A stretch of 51,830 nucleotides of DNA from Desmonostoc geniculatum HA4340-LM1 (lineage in GTDB: Bacteria; Cyanobacteriota; Cyanobacteriia; Cyanobacteriales; Nostocaceae): contig JAHHHB010000042.1 in NCBI GenBank assembly GCA_019359545.1, forward strand, positions 1-51,830. The letters are read 5' to 3'. The notes under the pieces are model-generated. The model worked only from the letters and a program-made list of their open reading frames with translations, was not told where the DNA came from and did no database searches. Made by a program: the position numbers and the translations under genes. Shown piece after piece: positions 36,621 through 46,137 of this stretch (within the stretch, counting starts at the first letter, position 1; each line of letters opens with the position of its first letter).

Positions 36621-36789
36621 ATTATTTAACCAGAGAAAACGTTGAATATTAAAGGTTGTAGCAAATTAAAGCAATTGGTGATGCTCAAAACTAATGCGAT
36701 GCCTACGGCAACCCTAAGAGGGAACGCACTTTCTTTACTGAAGCTATAACGTCAGGTTAACTTGACAAATACTAAGATTAAAATTACGC

Positions 36790-37080
36790 CTACTTATCAC
36801 CTTTTTCCCATTCAGGTATGCCGCCTTTGACCCTGCGGATAGGCAAATTAGCAATTAAAGCTGTGGTTCGTTGGTTGCTTTCTAAAGAGAACTCTAAGCC
36901 ATCTGTCTCAACTTCGACATAGCGACAGACGACATCTAGGATTTCTTGCCGCATTTTTTCCAACGTTTGGGGGTCGATGTCAGCGCGATCGTGAGCAATC
37001 ACCAATTGCAGGCGACGTTTGACTTGAGTTCGACTGCTATCAGGGCCACGAGAAAAAAGTTTTTCTAGAAGTTCAATCAT
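36790..37080 (-). CDS. minE: Cell division topological factor MinE
   Basis: A 96-residue protein of typical length. The N-terminal [10 protein letters not shown] helix is followed by [20 protein letters not shown] (contact helix and start of the fold) and the C-terminal topological domain. It stimulates MinD ATPase and drives relocation of MinCD. It is last in the minC-minD-minE order, 36 bp after minD. Confidence 0.95.
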   Translation of the reverse strand: MIELLEKLFSRGPDSSRTQVKRRLQLVIAHDRADIDPQTLEKMRQEILDVVCRYVEVETDGLEFSLESNQRTTALIANLPIRRVKGGIPEWEKGDK

Positions 37081-37116
37081 TACGAATAGGTCTGGGGCCG
37101 AGACTGGGAAATTAGG

Positions 37117-37923
37117 TTAAATAATCTTTGTCGAGAACAACTTTCTAAGACGCACGAAGAAGTTGTCTTGGGACGAGTCAATATCAAGAAATTCGACGTT
37201 TTCCCCTTCCAATCTCCGAGCAATGTTCTCAAAGGCTGTGCCAGCTAAAGAGTGAGTTTCCCCTAATACCAAAGGTTCGCCGCGATTGGTAGATACAATT
37301 ACACGCTCGTCGTCAGGGATTACCCCGATCAAAGGGATGGCGAGAAGTTCCTGAACATCTTGCACTGACATCATATCATTTGCTTGCACCATTGCGGGTC
37401 TGATGCGGTTAATTATTAAATGAACACGCTTAATCCCCTGTGCTTCTAGTAATCCAACTACTCGGTCTGCATCACGAACTGAGGAAATTTCGGGTGTGCT
37501 GACAACTAGCGCTTCTTTTGCTGGCCCGATCGCATTTTTAAATCCATTTTCGATGCCGGCGGGGCTATCAATAATTACATATTGATACTTTTGGGCTAGT
37601 GCATTCACCAATAACTTCATCTGTTCTGGTGTGACTGCATCTTTCGAGCGATTTTGAGCTGCTGGCAAGAGTACGAGGTTGGGTTGTCGCTTATCTTTTA
37701 CCAAGGCTTGTTCTAAACGACACTCTCTTGCTAGGACTTCCACCGCAGTATAGACGATGCGGTTTTCCAGCCCTAGCAGCAAATCCAAATTTCTCAGACC
37801 AAAATCCGCATCAACCAAGGCAACTTGACGCCCCATTTTGGCCAAAGCCATGCCCAGATTTGCTGAAACTGTGGTTTTACCCACTCCTCCTTTACCGGAG
37901 GTAATCACAATAATGCGAGTCAT
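37117..37923 (-). CDS. minD: Septum site-determining ATPase MinD
   Basis: A 268-residue protein with the deviant Walker A GKGGVGKTT at 10-18, ALVDADFGLRNLDLLLGLEN and IIDSPAGIENGF. The C-terminal amphipathic helix (FFVRLRKLFSTKII) is for membrane binding. It recruits MinC to the membrane to block Z-ring assembly away from mid-cell. It sits between minC and minE. Confidence 0.97.
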   Translation of the reverse strand: MTRIIVITSGKGGVGKTTVSANLGMALAKMGRQVALVDADFGLRNLDLLLGLENRIVYTAVEVLARECRLEQALVKDKRQPNLVLLPAAQNRSKDAVTPEQMKLLVNALAQKYQYVIIDSPAGIENGFKNAIGPAKEALVVSTPEISSVRDADRVVGLLEAQGIKRVHLIINRIRPAMVQANDMMSVQDVQELLAIPLIGVIPDDERVIVSTNRGEPLVLGETHSLAGTAFENIARRLEGENVEFLDIDSSQDNFFVRLRKLFSTKII

Positions 37924-38169
37924 GATAGAAGTGCGGTCAATGAGGGTTCAGGAAATATAAAACTGTAAATTGCAGTATAAAGTATGAAGTATCGTATCAA
38001 GTATGAAGAAATGTCTGAATCTCCAGAAACGAGAGTCAGGTATGAGTGTTTTTATAGCGTTTTTCGGTTATGTACAATACACTTTGCTAGGGGAAAAGGG
38101 TAAGGATTAGAGTAGTGTATTCCATCTACATGAAAATCGCTATATTTTATCCTGCATATCCTTCATCCT
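37924..38169. other. minC-minD intergenic region
   Basis: AT-rich, with short repeats AAGTATGAAGTATCGTATCA near 37980. The 246-bp gap is large enough for a separate minD promoter, but no clear promoter is seen. Confidence 0.45.
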
Positions 38170-39213
38170 TTAAGTAAATATTCCGGGTTGCTGATTGATC
38201 TTAGTCAATTGGTTTCTGGAAAAATCAGTAGCCCTAGCGATGCGAATTCCTTGGGGCGTAATATGTGCCACCTCTGGAGAAAACTGCATCGGCGATTTTT
38301 CTGGTGCCCTAGCTACAGCATCTGCGATCCGCAATTGGGTTGGTTCCATTTGCAAGGCCATAATCAGACACGAAACATTACCTCCAGCACCAGCATGAGC
38401 AATTCCCCGTAGACGACCCCAGACGATAATATCTCCATCTGCAATTACAATACCACCTGGGTTTAAATCTCCCAAGAGAATTACTGTGCCAGGATGACGA
38501 ATTTCTACTCCAGAGCGTACAGTCATTTCCAAATAAAGGGCATCTGCCTGGGGTATGGCTGTAGCTTTTGGCTCTGTGTTCAGGGAAGTTACGGGTTGTA
38601 GTTGCTCTACAGAATAACCAGATGTGACAGCAGCGATCGCAGTTTGCCGCCGACTAGTCGAGACGGATATTAATCGCAGTTGGACATCACTTAAAGCTTC
38701 GGCGAGTTCTTGCAGTTGTCTAGCATCTACTAACCGGTCTTGCGCCATGAGATGCACGGGTGTGTTGGATATGCGAAAGCGATCGCCAGCGTTCAGGCGC
38801 TGTCTGGTTTGTTGCCAAATATCAGACCAGCTGAGTTCTGAAGCAGGTACTTGAGATTCAGGTGGTAAAATTAATAACAGTCGTCCTCCCTCACTTTTGA
38901 GCTGGACTTGAATATTCTGATTGACCCGATTTCCTGGTAATGGGAAGTCACTACTATTTAAATCAGTCAGGATAGAGTTTGCAGAATTTGACTCTATATC
39001 CGGTTTAGCAGGAGTTGACTCTACATCAGCAAGCTCAGTATTTGATTTTAAATAGAGCAGCACAGAATTTAACTCAGCGTCCGGGAGGATAGAATCTGAT
39101 TCTAGATCGGAAACACTAGGATTTCCCTCTACCTGGGAATGAATAGAGTTTGGTTCTGCATTAGGAGGTGCAGAATTTGACTTTACATTGGGTGACACGG
39201 AATCAGAAGTCAT
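38170..39213 (-). CDS. minC: Septum site-determining protein MinC with long repeat leader
   Basis: A 347-residue protein, longer than typical MinC. Residues about 95-230 match the N-terminal FtsZ-inhibiting region (QVQLKSEGGRLLLILP); residues 225-330 are the C-terminal beta-helix with VRSGVEIRHPGTVILLGDLN and GGIVIADGDIIVWGRLRGIA, which binds MinD. The first 90 residues are acidic, Ser/Asn-rich and built of degenerate 9-10-residue units of the form SNSxxPDxE. First gene of the min set, with about 250 bp before minD. Confidence 0.92.
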   Translation of the reverse strand: MTSDSVSPNVKSNSAPPNAEPNSIHSQVEGNPSVSDLESDSILPDAELNSVLLYLKSNTELADVESTPAKPDIESNSANSILTDLNSSDFPLPGNRVNQNIQVQLKSEGGRLLLILPPESQVPASELSWSDIWQQTRQRLNAGDRFRISNTPVHLMAQDRLVDARQLQELAEALSDVQLRLISVSTSRRQTAIAAVTSGYSVEQLQPVTSLNTEPKATAIPQADALYLEMTVRSGVEIRHPGTVILLGDLNPGGIVIADGDIIVWGRLRGIAHAGAGGNVSCLIMALQMEPTQLRIADAVARAPEKSPMQFSPEVAHITPQGIRIARATDFSRNQLTKINQQPGIFT

Positions 39214-39462
39214 GCGGTACTAGCCAAAAGACAAGGGACACACCGAATAATTACCAATATTAGATCGTTTGCAAAATTCAACAACATCCTTATAACATTT
39301 TGGATTTGAGATTTTCGATTGTGTACTACTAGGTTGAAGCCAGCTACACGTAGCACCTGGGAAAAAAAGGCTGATTCGATAAGCTTTTGGGTGCTTTCTC
39401 TGTCGTAATCATTCTTCTAATTTTGGACTTTGGACAAAAAAGGCCTGAGTAGTTCAAAATTA

Positions 39463-40809
39463 TCATTCTTTTGACTTAGCACTTAAAGCTGTTTTAGTCA
39501 ACCGTTGATAAATTGTTCCCAAAGCATCAGCACTACCGACATTACCGGGAAACAACACCACAGGCAAATCAGGAAACTGGGGGTGATCCGATGGTGTCAG
39601 CACCATTGAACAACCAGGTAAAATTTGACCGAGTAAGCGGGCTGAATTTAAAGCTAGTCCAGTACTCAAGACATCGTTTGAGGTAATACCACCCTTGCTG
39701 ATTAAGAATCCGATATCAGATGGTAAACCGCGGACAATATCCATCAATAAAGCTGAAACCGTCGCCCCAAACTCCAATCTTGTCTCTATATCCTTAAAAC
39801 TCAATTCCTGACGGCTAGTATAAATCACTGGTGTTTTACCAGCCTCGTGTACTAACCGTGTAGTTTCCTGAATTTCTCTTAGGAGTGCAGCAGATTGATT
39901 TGTTCGATCGTCAAGTAATCGCGCCACATTGACTTCAATTCCCACAGTTCCCTCTATTTGCAATAGCGCCTCTAACTGTTGAGTAGTTTTTTTCACATGG
40001 GAACCAACGATCGCCGCACCTGGTTTGCCTTGTAGCACATACTGTGCCATGTTTTGGGCAGCGATGGGTTGGGGAGGTAAAGCAGCTAAAGCCGTTAAAA
40101 TACTGGCAGCACTGCGAAATAAAAAGCGTTTACCTTGACTGGCTGCGGTTAATATGTCAAGTGCAAAGCGGTTGAGGTCGGTTTGAGTTTCGCCATCGAC
40201 GACAGCACACTGATTATGACTCAGTTTGAGCAAGCGTTCCAGACTACCAGCGCGAATATCAGCTAGGAGAAACCTTTCTACTGCTTCAGCCGGAATTTTT
40301 CCTTGGGTTTTTTCTTCGACATACTTGGGTAAGTAACTGTGATGGTAGCTGAAGACCGAATCATGGGCAAATTCAGTTTCATGGACTGGGGTGGGTACAC
40401 CATCAATAATTAAATAATGCACACTGTCGCGGGTAATGCGTCCCCCCTCAAAAAATGCAGGTACGAGAAAATGGGCATCAAAAGGGCCGAGTTCTTGAGC
40501 GATCGCATCTGTTTCAATGGGATAATGTCCGCGCAAGGTAGAATCAGAACGACTGACAATCAGAAAATCGTCAATTCCTTCAGCCTGCAAAGCAACTTTG
40601 AGATTTTGGCAAACTTCTTTGGTGACAGATGCAGCTGACTCCGGGGTTAAGGATCTAGTATTAGTCAGCACAAAGAAAATCGGTGAATCATCCTGTAACC
40701 CACTACGTAGAGTGTTCACATCCCAGTGCATTAGCAGCAAACAGCTGTGGACTGTTTGAGAACCTGTAGGATCGTCATCTAGGACAATTATTTTGGGTTT
40801 GTTGCTCAT
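39463..40809 (-). CDS. Four-carbon acid sugar kinase family protein (DUF1537)
   Basis: A 448-residue protein. The N-terminal DUF1537 substrate domain has IIVLDDDPTGSQTVHS at 7-22 and IVSRSDSTLRGHYPIETDAI near 103. The C-terminal nucleotide-binding domain has AAIVGSHVKKTTQQL near 284, FLISKGGITSNDV near 376 and LPVVLFPGNVGSADAL. Characterised members phosphorylate four-carbon acid sugars such as threonate. No aldolase or dehydrogenase partner is adjacent, so the substrate cannot be fixed. Confidence 0.85.
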   Translation of the reverse strand: MSNKPKIIVLDDDPTGSQTVHSCLLLMHWDVNTLRSGLQDDSPIFFVLTNTRSLTPESAASVTKEVCQNLKVALQAEGIDDFLIVSRSDSTLRGHYPIETDAIAQELGPFDAHFLVPAFFEGGRITRDSVHYLIIDGVPTPVHETEFAHDSVFSYHHSYLPKYVEEKTQGKIPAEAVERFLLADIRAGSLERLLKLSHNQCAVVDGETQTDLNRFALDILTAASQGKRFLFRSAASILTALAALPPQPIAAQNMAQYVLQGKPGAAIVGSHVKKTTQQLEALLQIEGTVGIEVNVARLLDDRTNQSAALLREIQETTRLVHEAGKTPVIYTSRQELSFKDIETRLEFGATVSALLMDIVRGLPSDIGFLISKGGITSNDVLSTGLALNSARLLGQILPGCSMVLTPSDHPQFPDLPVVLFPGNVGSADALGTIYQRLTKTALSAKSKE

Positions 40810-40906
40810 TCAATTTTGGATTTTAGATTTTAGATTTTGGATCGATCCGTAGAATCAATCGCGCAATTGTTTTTTTAGAAAATACATCAGCAACGAAAAA
40901 CTTAAC

Positions 40907-41569
40907 TCAACTTTTGTGCAATTTTCTGATTTCTGCTTGCACATCGATCGCAATCTGCAATGACTGATTTAAAAGTTGAGCGTATTCACCTGCTTGACTA
41001 CTAACTTGTAAAGCTTGGAGACGGGCTAAATTATTGACAAATAACTCTTGATTACTAGCAAGCAATTTTCTATTATCTCGCAAAATTCGTTCCGTTTTCA
41101 GAGCGCGGACTAAATCTTCTCGAATCAGTTGCAGGGCGGCGGTGACTTGATCTCGGTCATGGATACTGCTTTCTACGTTCCCTGACGCTGCCAATTGGTC
41201 ATTGATATCTATGGCGCTAATCAGGTCATGATATTTATCAACTTCATCTAAAAGTATTGTCAGTCCTTCAGGAAAGGTCAACTGCCGCCAGAGGGTTCGC
41301 CCCACTAATATGGGGATTGGCACTAAAATTAGTAAAAGAATTCCGAATTTAATTGAAGACCCAATTGTTGGCAGAATAATAAACGCATAAATAAAGCCAA
41401 CGATGATTGGGGTTAGCGCCAGCGTCACCAGCATTTCATTGAGCAAAAATCCTAATCGCTTCTTGCTATCTCGCAAAACAGAGGGTCGAAAAACGTCTTC
41501 TGGGTCGAACCCAGTTAAACGTCTCAGTTCTCCCTTGCTAATTTCCAAGCCTATTAAGTCCGGCTGCAC
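40907..41569 (-). CDS. Membrane protein with coiled coil, unknown function (220 aa)
   Basis: Two hydrophobic helices (about 45-67 and 72-90, MLVTLALTPIIVGFIYAFII and IKFGILLLILVPIPILVG) are followed by a long helical, probably coiled-coil C-terminus (100-218) with heptad-like leucines. The N-terminal GELRRLTGFDPEDVFRP looks conserved. I do not recognise a named family. About 97 bp separate it from the DUF1537 gene on the same strand. Confidence 0.65.
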   Translation of the reverse strand: MQPDLIGLEISKGELRRLTGFDPEDVFRPSVLRDSKKRLGFLLNEMLVTLALTPIIVGFIYAFIILPTIGSSIKFGILLLILVPIPILVGRTLWRQLTFPEGLTILLDEVDKYHDLISAIDINDQLAASGNVESSIHDRDQVTAALQLIREDLVRALKTERILRDNRKLLASNQELFVNNLARLQALQVSSQAGEYAQLLNQSLQIAIDVQAEIRKLHKS

Positions 41570-41999
41570 GGCTGGATACTCCTATAGAAGCCCAAGTTGC
41601 GTATTTATTTTAATCGGGTTTGGTAGAGATATGTTGGTATTTATCCTGGGCGCCTTAACGGTAATTTTGAGAAATTTCTTTACTCAGATCCAATTAGAGT
41701 AAACGCTAACTCAGTGTGACTCCCACTTTGCCATCGTGTAAAGCTAACATTTCCTATGCACCATTTGGAAGTTCAGAGGTAGTAGATTTTATAACTGAGG
41801 CATCATTGGCGATCGCCAAAGTACATCTGACTCCCTGTTGCCCTACACTTGGGTAGCAGTACCGTAGTGGGCGTATTGGTTCGCATTATTCAGTCCAGCA
41901 AAATATTGTAAGTTAATATCTCACTCCCTTTTGTTGTGGTGTGGAGCAAAATGGATATAGCTTTGAGATTAGTCAGCAACATAAACGGGAAATACCCCT
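41570..41999. other. Gene-free region with an old coding fragment
   Basis: On the minus strand 41704-41800 reads NDASVIKSTTSELPNG and, after an in-frame stop, EMLALHDGKVGVTLS with a stop. This parallels fragments at 42955-43188 and 43240-43345. The rest is unremarkable. Confidence 0.45.
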
Positions 42000-42578
42000 A
42001 TGACAGCACTTACATTAAATCTTAATTGTATAATTAAACTCACAAGAGAGCAGTTTTATCAATTGTGTGAAGAAAACCCAGATTTAAAATTAGAACGCAA
42101 CGCCCAAGGAGAATTAATTCTAATGCCACCGACGGGAGGAGAAACCGGGAGAAGTAATGTTAATTTAATTCTTCAAGTAGCATCATGGAATGAACAAAAT
42201 CAACTTGGCGAAGTTTTTGATTCATCAACTGGATTTACTTTACCAAATGGTGCTGACCGTTCTCCTGATGTTTCTTGGATAGAAAAATCCCGTTGGGAGG
42301 CTTTGACTAAAGAACAAAGAGAAAAATTTATTCCTCTATGTCCTGATTTTGTAATTGAAATTATGTCACCATCTGATACTTTGAAAAAAGTTGAAGACAA
42401 AATGAATGAGTATAAATCAAATGGGTGTCGATTGGGTTGGTTGCTCAATCGAAAAAAACAGGAAGTAGAAATTTATCGTCCAGGACAAGAAGTGGAATTT
42501 TTAAAATTTCCTCAAACTCTTTCTGGTGAGAATGTTTTACCTGGATTTGTACTGAATCTGCAAAAAATTTGGGGGTAA
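42000..42578 (+). CDS. Uma2 family endonuclease-like protein (DUF820)
   Basis: A 192-residue protein with the Uma2 PD-(D/E)xK-type fold pattern. Motifs in order: FYQLCEENPDLKLERNAQGE, LILMPPTGGETGRSN, GADRSPDVSWIEKSRW with the central Asp, and FVIEIMSPSDTLKKVEDKM with the E-x-x-S motif. YKSNGCRLGWLLNRKKQEVE completes it. These genes are highly multiplied in cyanobacteria and mobile; the biological role is unsettled. Complete and of usual length. Confidence 0.87.
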   Translation: MTALTLNLNCIIKLTREQFYQLCEENPDLKLERNAQGELILMPPTGGETGRSNVNLILQVASWNEQNQLGEVFDSSTGFTLPNGADRSPDVSWIEKSRWEALTKEQREKFIPLCPDFVIEIMSPSDTLKKVEDKMNEYKSNGCRLGWLLNRKKQEVEIYRPGQEVEFLKFPQTLSGENVLPGFVLNLQKIWG

Positions 42579-42639
42579 ATTGTAAATTAAAAATTTAACT
42601 AGCGACCGCGAATAATTGCTATAATTGTTATCACTTATC

Positions 42640-42940
42640 GATTGAAATTATCGTTTTGATGATTGTGGTTATATTCAGGAAACCAGTTTTCATCTAAAAT
42701 TTGTTCTAAAGAGCCAATGGGTCTTAAGAGGTTGTTTGAAAAGTAGTATGTTGTGATTTTAATCGAATTATTACCCCCCTTAATCCCCCCTTATAAAGGG
42801 GGGAAACAATAAAATCCAGTTCCCTCCCCTTTATAAGGGGAGGGTTAGGGTGGGGTAAAAAAATTTTATACATCAATCATGACTTTTCAAACATCCTCTA
42901 AGGGGAATATGTCAATGGCAAGTTGAGAGCGATTTTTAAT
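42640..42940 (-). pseudogene. DUF29 3' remnant split by a MITE
   Basis: Removing the MITE at 42728-42898 and one TAA repeat gives, on the minus strand, SQLAIDIFPLRPIGSLEQIL then DENWFPEYNHNHQN. This aligns with SQLPLDKFPVSLLGSLEEIL then DENWFHEY of the DUF29 fragment at 45725-45880. An upstream in-frame stop (before IKNRSQLA) shows that only the last 45 codons or so persist. Confidence 0.65.
42728..42898. mobile_element. 171-bp MITE, copy 2
   Basis: It has the same 17-bp terminal inverted repeats and length as copy 1 at 1846-2016 and about 90 percent identity. It is flanked by TAA at 42725-42727 and 42899-42901. It interrupts the DUF29 remnant and the reading frame is restored when it and one TAA are removed, which proves the insertion and its exact borders. 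Confidence 0.85.
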
Positions 42941-42954
42941 TTAGCTAAATCGAC

Positions 42955-43345
42955 TTAGGGTAAACGCCAACTTAGTATGACTAGCACTTCTCTATTAGGT
43001 AAAATTAACATTTCCCATACACCATCTGGAAGTTCAGAGGCGTAGGCGTAGCCCGCCGCAGGCATCGCACTCATCATCTTACTGCCATAGCCACCTTTTT
43101 TGCGTCCATTGGTGAACGCACCTAAATCGTTAAATGGTGCGTTAGCCTTTGGCGTAACGCACGCTACTACGTGTATTTCAGAAATCAAATATGAGTCCTA
43201 TATTTACCAAATAGCGTCACTAGCAAAGTCTTGCGACAAGCCGCCTTGCGCCTATGCATCCGTCATCTTACTGCCATAGCCACCTTTTGAGTGTCCACAG
43301 AAGTAGTACATTTTACCATCGATCCATCATTGGTGAGCTAAAAAG
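42955..43345 (-). pseudogene. Degenerate fragments of one unrecognised gene family
   Basis: Two stretches carry the same protein pattern. 42955-43188 reads FTNGRKKGGYGSKMMSA then SELPDGVWEMLILPN; 43240-43345 reads LTNDGSMVKCTTSVDTQKGG then YGSKMTDA and a stop. With the piece at 41704-41800 they reconstruct a family tail of roughly NDxSMVKxTTSx...GGYGSKM...SELPDGVWEMLxL. The 42955 copy is interrupted by a dispersed GGCGTAGCCCGCCGCAGGCA repeat read in frame. Not functional; family not recognised. Confidence 0.45.
43176..43203. repeat. Dispersed repeat arm, third copy
   Basis: TTTCAGAAATCAAATATGAG followed by TCCTATAT, matching 1341-1370 and the right arm at 4371-4401. Confidence 0.5.
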
Positions 43346-43686
43346 CATTTGCACTAATTTGCTATCTCTATACAAGGCCTTAGCTCAAGCTTTCCACAAA
43401 ATCTCAAATCCAAAATAGTATTAGTACCGTACTAAGTGCAAATCTTCAGTTGATATTACAGATGCCTGTTGTATTCGCGGCTGCTAATAGTACATACTCA
43501 TCATCCCTCATACCAAGGTTATGAATTTCAATCACAGTGCAATACCATAAATATTCCTTAAGTCTAAACGAAAGCTTACTCAAAGAATGAGGTTTTAATT
43601 TGCCAAATTATTGAGAATGTACGAGATCCCATCGATCAATCTCCAAATTCTCAGCCCTATAAATCGATTATTACTGAGGGGAAAAA
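43346..43686. other. Intergenic, nothing recognised
   Basis: AT-rich leader upstream of the hemerythrin gene; no repeat or coding frame supported. Confidence 0.45.
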
Positions 43687-44160
43687 ATGGCTAAAACTAA
43701 AGCAACAGATATTCTCTCATTAATTGAAGCAGAGCATCGACAAGTCGAGCAGCTTTTTGCAGAATCTGAAAAAGCTAAGGGAAGCAAATTGCATGAACAC
43801 TTCAATCAACTCTATAAGGCATTGAGTTTACATGCCAGAACTGAAGAATTAGTATTCTACCCAACTTTGAGAGAATACGAAGAGACTGAACAATATGTTG
43901 AAGAAGCTGAAGAAGAGCACGAGGAAGTTTCGTTAATTTTAGAAGAAATTAAAGCTCTTAAACCTACCGATCCTGAGTTTAAGGAAAAAATGAGTGAATT
44001 AAAAGACGCAGTTCAATATCATGTAGAAGAAGAAGAAAGCGAAATTTTTAGTGCTGTTCGAGAGTGTATGAATGAGCAAGTTCTAGCTGAATTAGGTCAA
44101 GAATTCCAAAAAGCTAAAGCTCAATTGGAACCAGAAATTGAAGCTGCATTAACAAGATAA
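43687..44160 (+). CDS. Hemerythrin HHE-domain protein
   Basis: A 157-residue all-helical protein with hemerythrin-type iron ligands. In order: H18 in EAEHRQVEQLF, the LHEHFNQLYKALSLHARTEE pair, EEEHEEVSLILEEI and YHVEEEESEIF. Members bind a di-iron centre and sense or scavenge oxygen, NO or peroxide. GAGGGG precedes the start. It is followed by a sugar-oxidoreductase gene 250 bp downstream, probably a separate unit. Confidence 0.87.
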   Translation: MAKTKATDILSLIEAEHRQVEQLFAESEKAKGSKLHEHFNQLYKALSLHARTEELVFYPTLREYEETEQYVEEAEEEHEEVSLILEEIKALKPTDPEFKEKMSELKDAVQYHVEEEESEIFSAVRECMNEQVLAELGQEFQKAKAQLEPEIEAALTR

Positions 44161-44410
44161 CGTAACTGAAAAAGAATTCAGAAGTCAGAGTCATTCTTGA
44201 TAGAAGATTCAAATACGCTATTTATAAGCGCCACTAAAACTTTGATTAAGTGTGGCGGCTAAGTGTTTAGTTATGCACGAATCTGACTGCAATTCATCGT
44301 GAATTATGACTCCTGAATACTGAATTTTTTCTAGATAAACAGCTAGTGCAAAATTCGCTGTAATTACTGCATTAGAATTCCCAAGCTATTCTTCATCAAG
44401 AGGTATAAAA

Positions 44411-45544
44411 ATGACCACTACAAATGGTAAGCGCAAAATTCGTTACGCGGTTGTTGGTTTAGGTTGGTTTGCCCAAGAAGCTGCTTTACCTTCTTTTGCC
44501 CACGCGGAAAACTCAGAATTAGTCGCACTGGTTTCTGATGACGCTACAAAAAGAGAAGAACTGAGTAAAAAGTACGGCATCAAGCAGACTTATTCCTACG
44601 AGGAATATGAGGACTGTCTGACAAGTGGTGAGGTTGATGTAGTTTATATTGCATTGCCTAACCACTTGCATTGTGAATACACTGTACGAGCTGCTAATCA
44701 GGCAATTCATGTGTTGTGTGAAAAGCCAATGGCGATGACAGAAAAAGAGTGTGAGGCAATGATTAAGGCTGCCAATGATAACGATGTGAAACTGATGATT
44801 GCCTACCGCTTACATTTAGAAGAAGCAAATTTACAAGCGGTGGAAATTGTCCGCTCAAAGCAAATTGGTGAAGCACGAATTTTCAACTCTGTTTTTACTC
44901 AACAAGTAGAAGAGGGTAATATTCGTTTACAAGATGTAACAGGTGGTGGAACACTCGATGATATTGGCATTTACTGTATTAATGCTGCACGTTATCTATT
45001 TCAAGATGAACCAATTGAAGTATTTGCTCTAGCTGCTAATAAGGGAGAACAACGCTTTAGTGAAGTCGAAGAAATGACTAGTGTAATCTTGCGCTTCCCC
45101 AATGAGCGATTAGCAACGTTTACCTGTAGTTTTGGAGCAGCTAGTGTTTCAACTTATCAGATTGTAGGTACTAAAGGAGATTTGCGAGTAGATCCTGCCT
45201 ATCCTTGGCAGGGAGAAATCAAGCATTACCTGACAATCAATGGTGAAAGTCAAGAGCGTACCTTTGAGGATCGCGATCAACTAGCAGCTGAGTTTATTTA
45301 CTTCTCTAATTGTATTCTTGAAGATCAAGACCCAGAACCATCTGGGATTGAAGGGTTGATCGATGTTAGTATCATTCAAGCGCTTTACGAGTCAATTAAG
45401 ATTGGTCAACCTGTAAAGATCCAAACTGGCGATGCCTGCGGCGGTAAACTACGCCATCAACGTCCCACATCAGATCAAAGTATTAAGCGTCCTCCTGTTG
45501 AGGAAAACCCAGACTTAATTCATGCTGCGACACCTTCAGGTTAA
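44411..45544 (+). CDS. Gfo/Idh/MocA family oxidoreductase
   Basis: A 377-residue NAD(P)-dependent sugar oxidoreductase. The Rossmann start is RYAVVGLGWFAQEAALPSFA (residues 9-28), followed by VDVVYIALPNHLHCEYTVRA, the EKP motif in HVLCEKPMAMTEKEC near 105, and the C-terminal domain with GGGTLDDIGIYCINAARYLF near 178. It resembles glucose-fructose oxidoreductase-like members. The tail at 341-351 (GDACGGKLRHQ) is a translated dispersed repeat (GGCGATGCCTGCGGCGG). AGAGG precedes the start. The substrate is unknown. Confidence 0.87.
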   Translation: MTTTNGKRKIRYAVVGLGWFAQEAALPSFAHAENSELVALVSDDATKREELSKKYGIKQTYSYEEYEDCLTSGEVDVVYIALPNHLHCEYTVRAANQAIHVLCEKPMAMTEKECEAMIKAANDNDVKLMIAYRLHLEEANLQAVEIVRSKQIGEARIFNSVFTQQVEEGNIRLQDVTGGGTLDDIGIYCINAARYLFQDEPIEVFALAANKGEQRFSEVEEMTSVILRFPNERLATFTCSFGAASVSTYQIVGTKGDLRVDPAYPWQGEIKHYLTINGESQERTFEDRDQLAAEFIYFSNCILEDQDPEPSGIEGLIDVSIIQALYESIKIGQPVKIQTGDACGGKLRHQRPTSDQSIKRPPVEENPDLIHAATPSG

Positions 45545-45724
45545 TCATAGATAATAGCATTGACAAAAATCTTTGCAAGATATGAATCCACCGTTTTTTG
45601 TGAAAGTCCTACTTGAAATTTCTCCGTTCGCGTAGGATCTCGCTCTAGAAGTTGGAGTAGAGGTTTCCTTTGCTCCAACAAATTTATTTATGGAGATTAT
45701 TTTTTTAGTTTTTAGTTTTAAAAA

Positions 45725-45880
45725 TTATTTAGAACTACTATATTCATGAAACCAGTTTTCATCTAAAATTTCTTCTAAAGAGCCAAGAAGTGAAACAGGG
45801 AATTTATCAAGGGGAAGTTGTGAGCGATCGCTTGCTTCTCTCGTTGCGTCTTGATAGCATTCATCAAATATTTCTAAAAA
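45725..45880 (-). pseudogene. DUF29 C-terminal fragment
   Basis: Residues [20 protein letters not shown] then QLPLDKFPVSLLGSLEEILD are the C-terminal part of DUF29 proteins, a small family common in cyanobacteria and mobile regions. The N-terminal two thirds are missing, replaced upstream by DprA-like sequence in another frame. A close relative at 42640-42940 is likewise a remnant. Confidence 0.65.
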
Positions 45881-45899
45881 ATAAAAATCGTATCCCACA

Positions 45900-46137
45900 A
45901 TACCATCATAATACAATGGGCTTCCACTGCACCAGCCCAAGTACCACCTTTGCCAAAAGAAGAACTCACTACAAGGGCATAATCCGCTAAAGCATAAATA
46001 TATTTGTTCCGTCCCATCGCATTACCTGTGTTGAAACCAGTTTGGGGATCGTAACTAGAAATTAACGTAAGTCTACCCTCTTGAATACTAGAGCGATACT
46101 TGCTATTAACTGCTGCTTTAGTCAAACTATCTGCCAA
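45900..46137 (-). pseudogene. DprA-like (SLOG) protein fragment
   Basis: Reads [40 protein letters not shown] and [20 protein letters not shown] to [10 protein letters not shown], the central part of DprA/SMF-like Rossmann proteins. Both ends are cut: a RecQ-like fragment precedes it and DUF29 sequence follows. In related genomes a RecQ-like helicase and a DprA-like gene often sit together, so both are probably remains of that pair. Confidence 0.65.

Noticed and set aside
42955..43188. 77-codon minus-strand frame as a gene
   Set aside because: Contains a dispersed repeat read in frame and matches other degenerate fragments; treated as debris.
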